DNA of 64,000 nt from Acephala macrosclerotiorum (GCA_014904845.1 MU119235.1:254138-318137), one strand, 5' to 3'; positions 10,013 to 23,200 are shown, numbered from the stretch's first letter. Translations and numbers: made by a program. The notes: a model not told the origin generated them from the letters alone.

Positions 10013-12564
10013 ATTGCAGTGTTGAAAAATCAACCAAGTTTTCGACTACCAAAATATCATCTTAGTTGTTGATGCCAGGGAGATTTCTTCTGCTTGTATT
10101 ATGTGCTGAAGTGGGAAGAAATTTGGCTCAAGTTGGAGTTTTGAGGTTGGATTTGTAATCGGGGTTTTCATGAAGCTCTCATGACGCCCTTGGTGTTGAG
10201 CCAAGAGAGGACACCACAAAGCAACCAAAATGATCAACTGGGTTCGCTTCGAACGCATAGTGCAATAGCGGAACAAGTTATCCTGATTTATTTGCTTGCA
10301 TGAGGTTCCTGTGCATTACTCAAAATTGGGTCTGTAGATCGGATATCGTACACGTGACCCTCATGTTTGAAATTTTATGCCTTATCTGCAGACCAGTACC
10401 AGACCTCAGCATCAGAGATCATCAATGTCCTCATTCATGTTCCCTGTCGTATTGTTCATGGTTCAGCAACTGATTTCCTGGCACCAGAATGGTAGTGTGG
10501 CTGTGAAAGAGAAGATTATATCTTGGGTAGAGGCTTAAATCTTGCAGCGAAATATCTTTTGATTCATAAATATGTGATTTACAAAGGTCTTTGAGGTTAG
10601 ATAAAAGTTGTTGTGTCTTTCGAACCATGTCATGAACAGATGGCGGGCAGTGTTCCGGAAGGAAATTAGACGCCTTCTTCCAGGCCGAAAGCGACAACAT
10701 GGATCAGGGGAGTCTAAAAGTTCCTTCAAACTCATCTTTAATCATTTTGTTCATATATTGGCGTCGTCAGAAGGTAATTCGTCACCTGGACTTTCCACAG
10801 ATCCCCAGCGCCTGGGCCTCCTGAGGCTTATAAGCGAGCCCCCTAAAACTAGCGAGCATCAACAGAGTCAAGATTCAACTCCAATTAGTGGGGGCATGGC
10901 TGAACTTGGATTGGAGGATTGAATACTCCCTTCCGATACTCAAATAGCTCTATATTAAGATTTCCCATTCCCTGTGTAACATTTCGCATGGGCTGGAGCT
11001 CGTGTATCAAGTCATCTTCTCGTCCAGACCTCCACAAGGTATGTAGTTTCTTTGAGTTATAAAGTCGCCTCCTAGTTCTTAGCCTATCCTAAAGTCCTAA
11101 TCAAACTAGCTAATTACGTCGAAAGCCCTCCGAAAAGTCCAGCATAACCTGTCAACTGATCGTCTTATGCGGGAGCTGTAGCTATTACCGGGGAATCCTA
11201 AGAATCTTTTTGAGAAACATTTGTCACAGGGAAAACCTGCATGAAATGTTTCAACGCCAGTCCAGATCAAGCGCTCGAGTCGAATAGGAAGACAGGATTT
11301 AGATCCCGACGTGATTTCCTTTCTAGGAATGTCATTGGTACATGGTAGAGCCTCAACTCCCTGACAAAGCCCTCTCTCCAGCAACCAAGGTTTTAGCGAA
11401 ATATTGCCACTGCTAATATTAAGGTCAGTAGAACTAGTAGAGAGGGTAAAAAATTCACACCCTTGTAAATGGCAAGAATGAGAAGAATGTGGCTTGAATT
11501 GAGGCTATTTTATATTGAGCCTCTTCTCACCCCACTGCTCCACACATCACTCATCCACACCCCCGTCATCAACTTTTCAATCCTCTACCTTCCCAATCGC
11601 CCTTTGCCTTCGATTCTTCTGCTTCCAAGACCCCCGCACTCGAGCCGTCCGCCTTCAAGTCTTTTGTTTATAAGTCCTCTGCCTTCGATTCCTCCAGCTC
11701 TCTTTCTTACTATCTATCGCGTGATTTATGTGTGTGTGTGCAGGGAACTATAAGACAATCAGTACAAAGCAGATAATGAGGCAAGGAGAGAGAACTTGCA
11801 GTCTTGAGAAAGAAGAAAGAGCGAAAAAGAGGGATTCAGAGATATACGGCATTTGGGGGCCAAAAATGGGGTGCTCTTAAAGCTAGCACAGAAGAGAATT
11901 CTATCACTCGACATTTAGCTTAAATCTCCCCATTTCTGCCTTATTTTAAGGCGTTATTGCTTTGCTGCCGGAAGTGCTGGTAGCACGAGGAATGATCAAT
12001 GGAACGCTCGAGCACTCAAAGGCGACTCAAACTAGATGGGGCCTAGCTTGTGTCTCTAGATTCTGCCTGCCGGTAGCTCCTTGCTACTGGAAATGAAGGT
12101 TTTGTAGGGCTCTATTCTTATATCCTTGCGCACTCGCCTCCTCATGAAACTCGTATGTAAGGAGCCCTTCCTTGAGTTCTTTAAGACATTTCCCTTCTCC
12201 ACATGATCGAAGTCAATTTGTAGGAAGAGTCCCTGCATGTCTGGGACATTTGATCCTGGGTGTCAAAATGATCACTTTTAGGGGGCAAAAGAGTGCAGAA
12301 AGTCCTTGGTTCTACTAGAGATTTAAAAGACGCATTTTAATCATAGGCACTTGGAACACTAAGTGTTCCACGCCAATTCGCGTGATTTAGGGCATCCCAG
12401 ACCAACATCATTTTGACACTGGGTTCACGTGGCTCAAGGAAGTTGGCGGATCACGTGAATTGAAGCGACGAGCACTGGCGCGATCTTGAAACCTGTTCCT
12501 ACTCTAGCGATCTCATCTATCTTCCACTACCACTGCACCGGAGCGGCCGCACTTTGACCCTACA
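10013..12564. other. Long gene-poor interval (2.5 kb)
   Basis: No recognisable gene, tRNA or transposon is seen between the PRISE relic and the F-box gene. A pyrimidine-rich tract with loosely repeated CCTTCGATTC/CCTTCAAGTC words lies near 11600-11700 and a short GT run near 11730. The last 110 bp hold the F-box promoter. Confidence 0.4.
12452..12463 (+). promoter_or_regulatory. CACGTG-containing box upstream of F-box gene
   Basis: CACGTGAATTGA lies 113 bp upstream of the F-box ATG. The same 12-mer recurs at 13981-13992 upstream of the decayed second copy. CACGTG is an E-box type site for bHLH or bZIP factors. Its duplication shows that the promoter was copied with the gene; use as a binding site is inference. 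Confidence 0.45.
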
Positions 12565-13726
12565 ATGCCGCTACAGCCGCCGCAGTCTTTCGATATTACG
12601 GCCCCCGAGCGGCGCGAATTCATCCTCGGAGGGACGTACGATGAGCTGCTCTTTCAGCGGCCGATCTCTTTAGTGGAGCTCCTCGTCGTACCTGTCCCAC
12701 CTGTAAAGTAAGTCCGGTTCCCTCTTTTGAATGTCCCAAAGCTAATGGGGCTTTAGAGAAGAGACGCCTACCGTCGTTCCGCTCTCAGCCCCGAAGACAT
12801 CTCCACTACCGGTAGTTAGCAGGAGAAGCCACGTGGACAATCCATCACGTGAAGCACGTCTGTCGAAACTCCCGACCGAGCTCTGCCATTTCGTGTTCAA
12901 AAATCTGCCGATTAGAGATATCCTTCACCTCAGTCTAACATGTCGAATGTTTTGGGAGATCGGTCGGAAATATCTACAGGCTTTTGTACTGTCGCGTCTA
13001 GGGATCTGGGCTGGAAAGAAGATCGTTTGTGTGGGAAGATTCCTCGCTAGGAATTACTACCCACCAGGCTTATTCAACGAAGATGAGAAGGCAGAGTTTA
13101 CAAGAGCAAGAGACGAGTTTGGCCTGCCAATCCACACCCTCGGCAGCTTTACAAGGCGCAGAGAAGGAGGCTCGCGGCGAATTGACACTTGCCTGAGGAC
13201 ACCACTCCACATGCTTCTTCAAAGTCCCACAGTCGAGAGGACATTCTCCCGCATGGCAGAGGCCGACCGTATCGATATCCAGCATACACTAGGGTACTCT
13301 CAGTTCTATAGCTCCGACGAGCCCTGGATTCTTCGCAATTTGACTGCCAAGGAGTTTGTCCGCTCCGAGGCGATCGCCATAAAACCAGAATATATCCACG
13401 GACCGTATATTGAGTACTTAGGGTTCGGCGAAGTTATCTTGTCTCGAATCTGTTGGTCATCCGCCCGGTTTGTCGATATTAAATACACAGGTCCCATAAA
13501 TACAGGACTATGGGCAGGCCACTCTTTCGATATCACGACCCTAGCCAGGCACATGAAAGAGACTGCAAAGGAAGAATGGAAGGACGTCAGCGAGGAGGTC
13601 AGCAAAGAGGTTGCCACGATATGGGCATGCGAATGGGGTAAGAACTGGCGCGAGAGCCCTGTTATAAACACCCAACGAAGCTGGGACATTCGCGAGAACT
13701 TCTTCCATGCTTCTTCGATCATGTAG
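12565..13726 (+). CDS. F-box protein
   Basis: Two exons: ATG at 12565 (MPLQPPQSFDITAPERREF) to GTAAA, intron 12709-12756 (GTAAGT..TTTAG), then in frame to 13726, about 370 aa. An F-box lies near residues 80-120: LSKLPTELCHFVFKNL, then ILHLSLTCRMFWEIGR. It would bind Skp1 in an SCF ubiquitin ligase and present a substrate. The C-terminal part (EAIAIKPEYIHGP, FGEVILSRICW, GHSFDITTLARH) is not a WD or LRR repeat I can name and is presumably the substrate-binding region of a fungal family. The copy 1.5 kb downstream conserves this core almost exactly, implying it matters. This copy has no interruptions. Confidence 0.82.
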
Positions 13727-13980
13727 CTCAGACAGATCAAATCAAGTATATGTCAAATGCCTCTAATCGAGGCACGAGGTGAAAGGATTCCTGCGAACAT
13801 CGATGCACTTTGTTTACGTAAAAAAAAGTGTTTAAAAAGTCACGCTCCTGAAAGTTTTAGCAAAATCTTAGGACTTTTAAAAAATTTCTACCTTATATAT
13901 GCGCCAGAGCAACTCACGACTAAAGGTGCTGTCACATTATTCACTACATGACACAATCGGGAGGAAGCAATGGGGCAGGT

Positions 13981-13992
13981 CACGTGAATTGA
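13981..13992 (+). promoter_or_regulatory. Duplicated CACGTG box upstream of F-box pseudogene
   Basis: Second copy of CACGTGAATTGA, in the same relation to the decayed F-box copy as 12452-12463 is to the intact one. Confidence 0.4.
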
Positions 13993-14078
13993 TATAAGAC
14001 TAGCGCGGGCTTGAACGTCCCTTCCAGCTTCCTTCGCAAACACTTGAACTTTATTCCGTTTCGCGACCACGTCGAAAA

Positions 14079-15423
14079 TTGTGCGCACATAACACAACAG
14101 ACAGTAGCAAGGCTGATCGTCAGCTAGACAGCGATATCCAATTCCAATGTCCTAGGGCGCCTCGGGCGGAATTTGGGGTTTTCGTGATGGCGGCAGCTTT
14201 CGCTCTTGCCGCTCCTCAACTAGGAGAGTATTTCCTCGAAGACGACTATGGAGGGATGCTGTTCGAGCTTGGATAGGGTTGCTCTTTCCTCACACAACTC
14301 CTCACTGTCCCTATCCGGCTTCGTACCATGTAAGTCCGAGGCTGTCACTGTTTATTAAGCTAACAAACGCAGAAAAAGCTGGGGAGGAGATGAAACATCA
14401 ATCGATATTTCAAGACAGCCAGAAATTCCAGTTGGCAAACATGACGGCGAAAACATGCCACAGAAGCAACGTCTACTGAGTTGGCCTGCAGAGCTTCATA
14501 GTCTTTTGTTTGAGAACCTAGATGTGGAAGATATTCTTAATCTCAGTCGAACCTGTCGGTATTTCTAGGAAATCGGCCAGAGACACTTGCAAGATTATTG
14601 CATGTCGACATTAGGAACCTGGGCAGGGAAGAACATCGTTTGTGTAGGAGACTACGGCAGAGGACGCAAAACCTACCCTGCAAAGCTATTCACTAAGGAC
14701 CAAGAGCAAAAGTTTTACGAGTATAAAGACAAGAACGGAGAAAACAATCTCTTTGAGTTCTTGAGCGGAACTGGTTCTGAGAGGAATCTCCGTATCGACG
14801 AGTTCGAACCCCTAATACCCCTTCTACTCCGAATTCTCAACAGCAAAGACTATCCCCGCTTATCGATAGAAGATCAGTCCAATGCTGCAAGACGAGTGCT
14901 TTCGATATCTCATTACTACGGTACTAGCGAAGACTCATGGATCCTGCAAAACTTGAATACCAAGGTGTTCGTTCGTTCCGAAGCCATTGCTATCAAGCCA
15001 GAATACATTCACGGACCTGATATCGAATTCCTAGGTTTCGGTGAAGTTGTATTGTCACGGATTTGTTGGGCACCTTATTCAATATCACATGAGCTCCAGT
15101 TTCCCTGCACGAGAACGAGGAACATGCACAAAGGGGTTTGGGAGGGTCATGCATTCGATATCACCACGGTAGGGAGGCACGAAGAGGAGGTGAAGCTTAA
15201 GCGGGAGGAGGCAGAATAGAAAGATAGTAGCGAGGAAGTAAGTAAGGATATTGCGGTAATCTGGGAGTGCAAGTCCGGGGGAAGTTGGCGGGAGAATATT
15301 TGTCTGTTGGATCATCTGCAAGGCGGTACTTTTACACCGCGGAAGCTGGAGAGGGGAAAGCTAGAGTCTCAGATGGAGATAACTTGGCACGGTGGGATAA
15401 CATCGAGGAGAAAAGCAATCTGA
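14079..15423 (+). pseudogene. Decayed tandem copy of the F-box gene
   Basis: Full-length duplicate of the gene at 12565-13726 with the same exon-intron layout. Exon 1 is degenerate (EYFLEDDYGGMLFE against REFILGGTYDELLFQ) and ends at a stop. The intron is retained at about 14331-14372 (GTAAGT..GCAG). The F-box reads LSWPAELHSLLFENL but is cut by TAG at 14566-14568, exactly where the intact copy has Trp (TGG). The core is nearly identical (FVRSEAIAIKPEYIHGP, LSRICW). A second TAG at 15217-15219 again replaces TGG. A continuous 210-codon frame (14587-15219) remains and might be expressed as a fragment without an F-box. No ATG matches the original start. Confidence 0.85.
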
Positions 15424-15535
15424 TCTGGAAAGTTGTTGTGGGCTTTTCTTCACTCTAGGGGAATAGTCTCTGAGCAAGCCCGCAACAAAAATGGCCCCTC
15501 TCTTTCAGCTGGCAAGCTTAAGAGATATGCTCACC

Positions 15536-16684
15536 TTAGCCTCCTCGACTGCTATATTTCTCAACAATTTGATCCAATGCTTTCCAAGCCTCCTCCACGA
15601 TTTTGAGATCTGGATTTCCAAGATACAGTTTGCTGTCAAACACATGCTTCTTGCTTGGCATCATGTTAATCAGCTAAGAGTCTCAGATTGATCGCCAACA
15701 GCAGAGAAAGTCTGACGCCAGCTAAGTTGTTTACTATGCCACTTCAATCAAAGAAAAGAGCCAACACACCAATAACCTTCGAGATATCTAAACTCGCCTA
15801 ATACGGTGCCATATCATCCTCACCCCGATGCACAAGAATCGTCCTCGGATAATCCTTCCACGGCTCATCATCTAAACCTTTACAAATTCCCCTCATCAAT
15901 TCAGGGTAAAGATTGTTTTGCAAAGGCTAGGAATACATATTATCTCTTGGGATTACCTGCTTCTCTTGCTCGCTTTTTTCTGGCCTTTTCCGTTCTGGAT
16001 TAAGACTCAGGTCCGGAAGTAGGCAGGCGGGGTCAAATCGGTGGGCTGGGCGTGTGAACTTGGGGTGTGGAGCCTCGTCGAGGAAAAGCTGAACTTCAGA
16101 TTGGAGGAGTGGGGTGTGTGAGAGTATTTTGTTACTACAGAACCAGGGATCATCGACTGTTGTGCTCCCGTAATAAGCGAGAGGGGCAAGGGGACGAGGT
16201 TGAAAGTAGTGTCCTGCTTGGTAGGTCCAGAAAGCTCCTGGATTTTGATCAATAAAATTATCTTACTTCCTCGAATGCGACTACTCGCCTGCACTAGATC
16301 CCACAGCAATGATATTCTTGATCACATCCTCCTCCGAGTCCTCCCCAACCGAGTCGTTCTTCCCATTCAATATAGAAAAGAGCTTTGTTCTCGCGAAAGC
16401 ATATGCGTCTTTCACATCTTCCAAAATATCGATTCCTTTCGTCTGCGGCCGAAGTCGATAATTAGCGCTGACCAAAGGCCGCCTCGAATCAGAGCAAATT
16501 GCACGATGTGAGGAGGTAGGAGACGACGGTCATGTGAGACGATACCGTCTCTGTGGAAGAAAAGCACTACTGGTGTTTCTACGCCGAAATGGTAGTCTGA
16601 TGGAGGAGAGGAGTGGGTGTAGATATCGAGGAGGAGGGGGAGGGAGTTGAATGTCTTGAAAGTGTGGGTTGTTTTGGTTGCCAT
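15536..16684 (-). pseudogene. Decayed alpha/beta hydrolase (esterase/lipase type)
   Basis: Relic of an alpha/beta-hydrolase-3 type enzyme. It starts MATKTTHTFKTFNSLPLLLDIY at 16684; TPVVLFFHRDGIVSHDRRLLPPHIVQFAL then carries HRDG where the oxyanion motif is normally HGGG. One base is missing after QFALIRGG, so the frame shifts to VSANYRLRPQ, DILEDVKDAYAFAR and the nucleophile elbow VGSSAGE, followed by a stop. Farther on, YPRTILVHRGEDDMAPY (catalytic Asp region, about 15800-15860) and HVFDSKLYLGNPDLKIVEEAW (catalytic His region) appear in other frames, ending SSRGG-stop at 15536. The order of all catalytic blocks is kept, so this is one gene broken by several indels and stops. Confidence 0.8.
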
Positions 16685-17223
16685 GATATCGAGAGAAGAA
16701 GCCGATGCATCATAACTAGATTCTTGGATGTGGTATACTTGTAGAACGAAGATCTTGAATGTGGTCATGTCCTCATGCAAGTTTGTGGCAAGGGACTGTC
16801 ATCCCAACCTACAAGCTATAGGCTAAAAGCAAAGCTCACGCAATGGCAGCACTTGCCGGAAATCTCACATTCAAACCATGGAAAAATTGATCATAGGTCA
16901 TCGAGTCGCGAAAGCGAAACATTTATTCATTCATTGGTCCAGCATTTAATCGTCATCGAAAAGTCAAAAACTCCAGACACGCCCCAACAGTCCACCACAA
17001 AGAGATTCGTACAGTAATGGAGCCCACCGCCCGCAAGGTGTCCACCCGAAAAGAGTAGAAATATCCCGAATTCCCGCTCATCGCCGTTTGTAGGAGTGAG
17101 AGATAGTACAAGATATCTTCAACGCCGAAGAAAGGTCTAGTGCAAAAAAAACTCCACTCTTATCTAACCCGTAAGCAAACACCAACTCCAAACGAGCGTG
17201 TAGAACGCAGAACTCAAGGATCT
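16685..17223. other. Intergenic, 3' flank of the PKS
   Basis: About 0.5 kb between the hydrolase relic and the 3' end of the polyketide synthase. No gene is seen. Confidence 0.4.
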
Positions 17224-20200
17224 TCAAAAACTATTGACAATAACCTCCAAATCACCTCCCTTTATTCCATCGTGAGCCTCCCCTCGCTCAAGAGTCTCCT
17301 CAGACTGTAGCGTGCCAATCTTGTCTGCCTCATCTGAGCTCGTAGCAGAAGTGGGAGAAACGGCTCCGCTTTTCCACTGATCGGTCGTAACCCCATACTC
17401 TATTAGCGACGGGAGTGACGAGGCAGAAGAGTTAACCTGTGAGAAAACCGACGCTGCGTAAGTCGCTTCGGTGGAGATTGATAGATTCTTGGAATGACCG
17501 TATGGCCCCTCTTCTTCTGAATCCACCAGGATAGGCATTTCAATGACTTCAGTGGGGGCAGGAACGACAAGATGGGCGTGCGGTATGGCCTTCTCCTGCG
17601 ATGGGACTAGGACTGGCATTTCCAGGACCTCGGTTGGGGCTGGAGCGACTGCTTCACTGTGTGGTAGCACCTCCACGTTCGTTGACTCTGGTTCTGCGAC
17701 AGGTGTGACGACCACTGGGGCAGGAGCGATAGCGACTAGGTCATGACCACCAAGACCATTTGGTACAAGCACCTTCGAAGATTCGACAGAGATGCACGGA
17801 AGTAAAGTAGGTGAAAGGCGACCAACGGCATCAGTGACGAGGTCAGTGATCGTTGAGCCACCTAGAATCTTGAGGATTGGCATGTCGACGCCCAACTCTG
17901 TGACGAACCATGCTCGAAGGTCGACTGCGACGAGAGAGTCGATGCCCAATTCCTGAAGGACTGTATCTGGTGAGACGGCTGCACCGGAAGACATCTGCAG
18001 CTTGTGCTTGAGCTTGTTGGTAAATCCATCTATCAAATTAGTGAGCAAGGGCATACAAATTAGGGAAAGAAGGGGCGAACCAGTAACAACACCCAAAACA
18101 TCCTCCATCTTGGCAGCCTCCGCAAGTCTAGTCTTCAGACTAACCACCGCACCACTCGCATCCACACTCGCCCCTCCATTACCACTTTCGATATAATGCC
18201 AAAACTTCGGGTGCGGATACCAAAGAATATCAGGATCCTTCTTTGGGTCCTTAGAGTCCATACCTGCATACATGGCAGGATTCCTACCACTATCCGGCTT
18301 GCCGGAAAGTACACCTTCAGCAAACATGTGATGTACTTCCTTCTCGGAAAGAGGGAGAGTGGCACCGATGATATCGTTCAGCTTGCGATTCATTCTTGCA
18401 GCATACCCAACTCCCTTGACTTCTCCCAAACCGATAAGAGAACCTGCGAGGCCGCGCTTACGACGAGAAGAGACAAGACTGTTCATGAACATATTGGCTG
18501 CGCAGTAAGCCGATTGGCCAGAGTTGCCCATAACATCGACAGATGAGCCAAATAGGATGAAGAAGTCGAGGTCATTACTAGGGAATAGCTCATCTAGGAA
18601 ACGAGACCCGTCGACTTTGGGCTTCAGAATGGATTGCATGCCGGAGAATGTCATATTGCTGAGGAGGGTGTCGCCTAAAACCATGGCGGCGTTGGCTACT
18701 CCGGCAACGGGCGGGAGTGTGCTGGTGATTTCCTTGTGGGTGGCAAGGAGAGAGTCACGATCGGAAATATCCCTGTGTTTGTTAGCATAGTCGATGGAAT
18801 GGGTGGGGTAAACCCACATTGCCATGATCTTAATTTCACCTCCCAGTTCATACATCTCATCAAGCCAGCTTTGATCGATCTGAGGCTTACGGCTCGTCAA
18901 GACAATGTGTTTAGCTCCGTGAAGGATCATCCATTGGCATAGAGATCTGCCAAGGTTGCCGGAAAGACCGGCGAGAAGGTAAGTTCTGTCTGCCTTGAAT
19001 CTCATTAGTGATTCGGCCGACTGAACGCGAACTGGGAGCAAAGAGGACGCAGTCCAGTCAACGATCTTCAATCCGTCTGTAGCTAACATGCTTGGCAGGT
19101 CTCGAGCGGCTATGACTTCTGGCGATACCGAGCTCTTTGATTGATGAAGCTCGGAAAGTGAGCTTGCCAGTGCGATACCCAAGCGGTCTGCGGCCACCCT
19201 GAGAGAGGCACCCTTGGTCAATTGAGGAAACGTGCTAGAGAGCACTTCCGAATCTCCCTTGACACAATGATTTGGCAGCAAAGAGGTAATGCGGTCTCTT
19301 AACTCAGCTTGTTCCGTCGAAAAATCGAAGAAAATGGAGACGTCCTTTGACAACTTCGACTTCACCTCTCTGTCGGTCGAGAAAGGATGGATAGTGACCC
19401 ATTCCCCATCGCCTGTCGCCTCCTTCGTAGTGATGAGACAAGGCTTGATTCCAGTGAGGCGTGCTCGTCGCGAAACAGCTGTAGCGAGGGACTGAGGAGG
19501 TTCCAGAAGTAAAATGGTGGTGCCTTGTGGGGCTGCGTCCATCAGGCTCTGAGCAATGAGATCCGAAGAAATGGCTGAGAGTAAATCTGGCTCATCTCCA
19601 GATACAATGCTCCAGGGCAATATCCAAGATTTAGGAGTGGCGATCGCTGATCCAAGTGAGTTTGACAATGCGATGACTTTGCAGCCAAACGTACCCGGCT
19701 CCCCAATGACTAGGTAAAGATACCCTGCATCGGTAATCTTGAGGGCGAGTGATGTCGAGTGCGAGACTTTGATTGTCTCCATATCTCTGGTCAAGCTAGG
19801 TGCATCCTCTGGTAGTCTCTTGACCAACTCATACCCCTCACTGTTTGAAATAACATCCACGACCTCGTTGTCAAGATCAACCTCCTCCTCGACAACTCTT
19901 CTTTTGGACATCAATCTCTTATTCGCATCCTTCTCCGCGACCACTCTCGTAATCTTCGCCTTCCCATCCTCAAGCCAAAGCTCTGGCTCATTACTCCACA
20001 TCATCTTCGGAGCATAAATATCATTCTCCCAGGTTTCCACCAACGCAACTCTCAAGAATGCCTCGGCCACCGACTCGGCGCTTAAGTCTTCAACCTTATC
20101 CGAATCCAAGACTTGGACTCGTAGATGAGGCATTTCATGTACGAGGGTTCGGCCGATACCGAGTGCCATGCTGGAATAGGAAGAGGATGAGCGAGCTCCG

Positions 20201-23200
20201 GCTGTTACCCAAAGGAAGGATTTCGAGATGTTGAGGAGGTATTTGAAGGATTCTAGACGACTGGGTGTGAGGCCTTGAAAGATGGGGGAGTCGAGCTCGG
20301 CAAGGTTGAGGACGTGGACCAGGGATGAAGTCACATTCTCAAGCTGCTCCATGGATTCGAAGACCTGGATATCGGCACTCCACTCTCTGAGAATTGTCTT
20401 CAAGTCCTGAATCAATTTCTTAGTATGCTCTGTTGCGCCCCCAACTAAGAACAAAGTATCGAGTTGTGGCTTTGGCGCGGGCGCTAAGAGTGGCTTCTGA
20501 AGAAGCGAGATCTGCTCATCGACAGCACTCGAAACGAACACAGCAACAGGCTGGTGCTGAGAATCTGTGCCCGGCGTGATAGTGTCGAGGCCCGAGAAGC
20601 CATTTCGAAGAAGCAATTCGTTCCACTGAGCAGGTGTGATCAAAGGGGATAAAGCTCGCCCATCATCAGCACCTGCCCACCAACCTGGAACACCGCAGAA
20701 GCTGAAGCCGACGCGAGTAGCTCCGTTGTCGATAGCTTCGAGTACAAGCAGCTTTCCACCTGGCTTCAAGAGCTTCCGGACGTTGGTCATGGTTTGATCA
20801 AGGACCTTAGTGGCGTGCAAGACGTTGGACGCGATAACAAGATCGTACGAGTGTTCCGTGAACCCTTGTGCGGTGGGATCTTGCTCGACGTCGAGGGACT
20901 CGTAGATTATTCGGCCGTTATCTTTGAATGTCTCTTGCGCTTGCTCGAAGAAGGCGACTGAGATATCGGTGAAAGTATATGAGGAGTAATGGTTATCAAT
21001 GTGCTTCAGAATTGCTCTCGTAGCACCTCCCGTACCACCACCAATCTCCAAAACCTTGATGAGTGGATATCGGAATGCAATTTGGGCTGCAATAGCTCCG
21101 GCGTACTCGTTATACTCGAGAAGTTCCGAGTTCTGGTAGTAGCTGTTGAGGAGACCATCTGCCATCATATGCTCCACGATCGTCGCTTGTCCGCGGATGA
21201 AGGGGATGAGCTTGGTGCCAACAATGTGGATGAGCTTGTAATCGACATCAGATGCATACTGATCAGCAACAGTCATGACATCCTCCCAGGTGTTCTCCAA
21301 CCATTCAATCTTACAAGACTTGTGCGTTCCCGCCTTAGTCGTATCAACAACGTATCGTGCGAAATCAAGGATTCGTTTCCCGTGCCATGTACATTGTTCT
21401 CTCTCCTCGCTGGTAATCGTATCATCAAGTTCCTTCAGATAGAAAATACATAACATTTCAAGAACTTCAGCCTTCCGGATCTCAGCAGATGAGAATGGAG
21501 TCTTGCGATAGACCAAACTTGCATCGGGTTCAGCAACCCCCCAAACCAATTCGTGGAAAAGGTGTCGATCATCGTCAGCAGTAGCAGGCATAAGGGGCTT
21601 GACCTCAATGCCTTCGATTTGCATAATCGCGTTCTGACTGACGGACTCAAAGAGGGTGACGTCTCCGCAGAGGTTGTCGTTGTTGCTATCAGCCAATGAA
21701 GCGTCGAAGATGAATCCCTTAGTCTCGGGTGGGTTGCAGAGGAACGGATTCACACGGATGTTCTTGATCAAGACAGGAATGTGCATGGACCAAAGACTTC
21801 CATCACCCGGTGTGCCCAAGCATGCAAAAAGAGTTTGGATCGCCGTATCGATGGTGCCGGGATGCAAGATGAGGTCTGGATCTTGAATTCTGTCGGTGAT
21901 GATTCCTGTCGAGAAGTCCAGCTTTTGCTGCAAAGAAGTGATACCGCGGAAGGCGCCTGTATATCCATAGCCAACATCTGTAAGAGACTCGTAGAAAGTG
22001 TCGATATCCACATCTCTCAGATCGTTGATGACCTTCTGTTCTCTCTTCGGAAGTGTGACAGCTGAACTCTCACCATATCGAAGAATCAGACTTCCAGAAG
22101 CAGCAAGAACAAGAGATCCCGTATCTTTGTTCAAACAAGCATGACAAGTCCAATCCGCTTCCACCTTCTCTTTCCCATCTTTCTTGATCTTAACAGTGAA
22201 CATAGTCTCAACGCCATTCGTATCATCAAGAATCTCAGCCGCCTTCAAGATCTTCAGATTTTGGATCTCGATCAAGCTGACATCCTTCCCGTTCGCAATA
22301 ACTCTCGCACCCTCAAGAGCCATGACGACATAGCCTGCAGCAGGAAAGATGACTTGACCTTGAATTTGATGGCCGCTGAGCCAAGGAAGTTCGTTCAGTC
22401 GGATGTAATTCCGCCACTTGTACTCTCCTTCGGCTTCATCGCTGCTGGTGATGCCAAGCAGGGAGTGTGGGGAGTGTTGACGGAGTCTTATTTCTCTGGA
22501 AATTCGAGACTCGTACCATTGTGGCTTGTCGTGATCCCATGGGTACATTGGTAGCCCCACTATGGGCGTGTGTTTGGTGCCAGTATCGAAGATTTGGGAG
22601 TAGGCGGATGCAGAAAAGGACTTGTTGCCGAAGTGCATCCAAAGAAGACCCAGAGCGTCGGCGAACGTTTGGATAGCGTTGCTTCCGCGAGCGAGGAGAC
22701 CTGTATATGGGACCGGCTTCTTGGACCCGGATACTTCCTGCATGGTCTGCAGAGCTGGGCCTTTGAGTGCGGGGTGAGGTCCGACCTCAATGACGAAGTC
22801 GTATGCGCCGGCTGCCATGGAGGCAGTCACTGCTTGGGAGAATAGAACTGGGTGCAGCATGTTGTCTACCCAGTATTGGCCGGTGAGAGCATCAGAAGCC
22901 TCGATAGTCTGGCCTTCAACGACGCTGGAATACCAAGTGCAAGCCTCATCTCTCGACGACAGAAGCTCGACGCCACAATCCTTAAGTGCCTTCAGATACG
23001 GCTCCGAACACGGAATCATATGATGCGAATGGTAGGCCGTATCAACCTTCAACTTCCTTGCAAATATTCCCATGCTGTAGAAATACTCATTTGCCTCATC
23101 TATAGCACCTTTATCTCCCGAGAGAGTGACGCTATTCGACGAATTGCTAGCAGCGGCAACAATTCGTCCTTGGTATGCTTCTTGTTGACAGAAATCTTGA

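Noticed and set aside
11469..11753. 94-codon plus-strand frame rich in Pro/Leu/Ser
   Set aside because: Low-complexity pyrimidine tract with loosely repeated words; reads as leader-like or repeat DNA rather than a gene.
20989..22554. Plus-strand frames of up to 154 codons inside the PKS
   Set aside because: Antisense shadows of the conserved PKS coding sequence.
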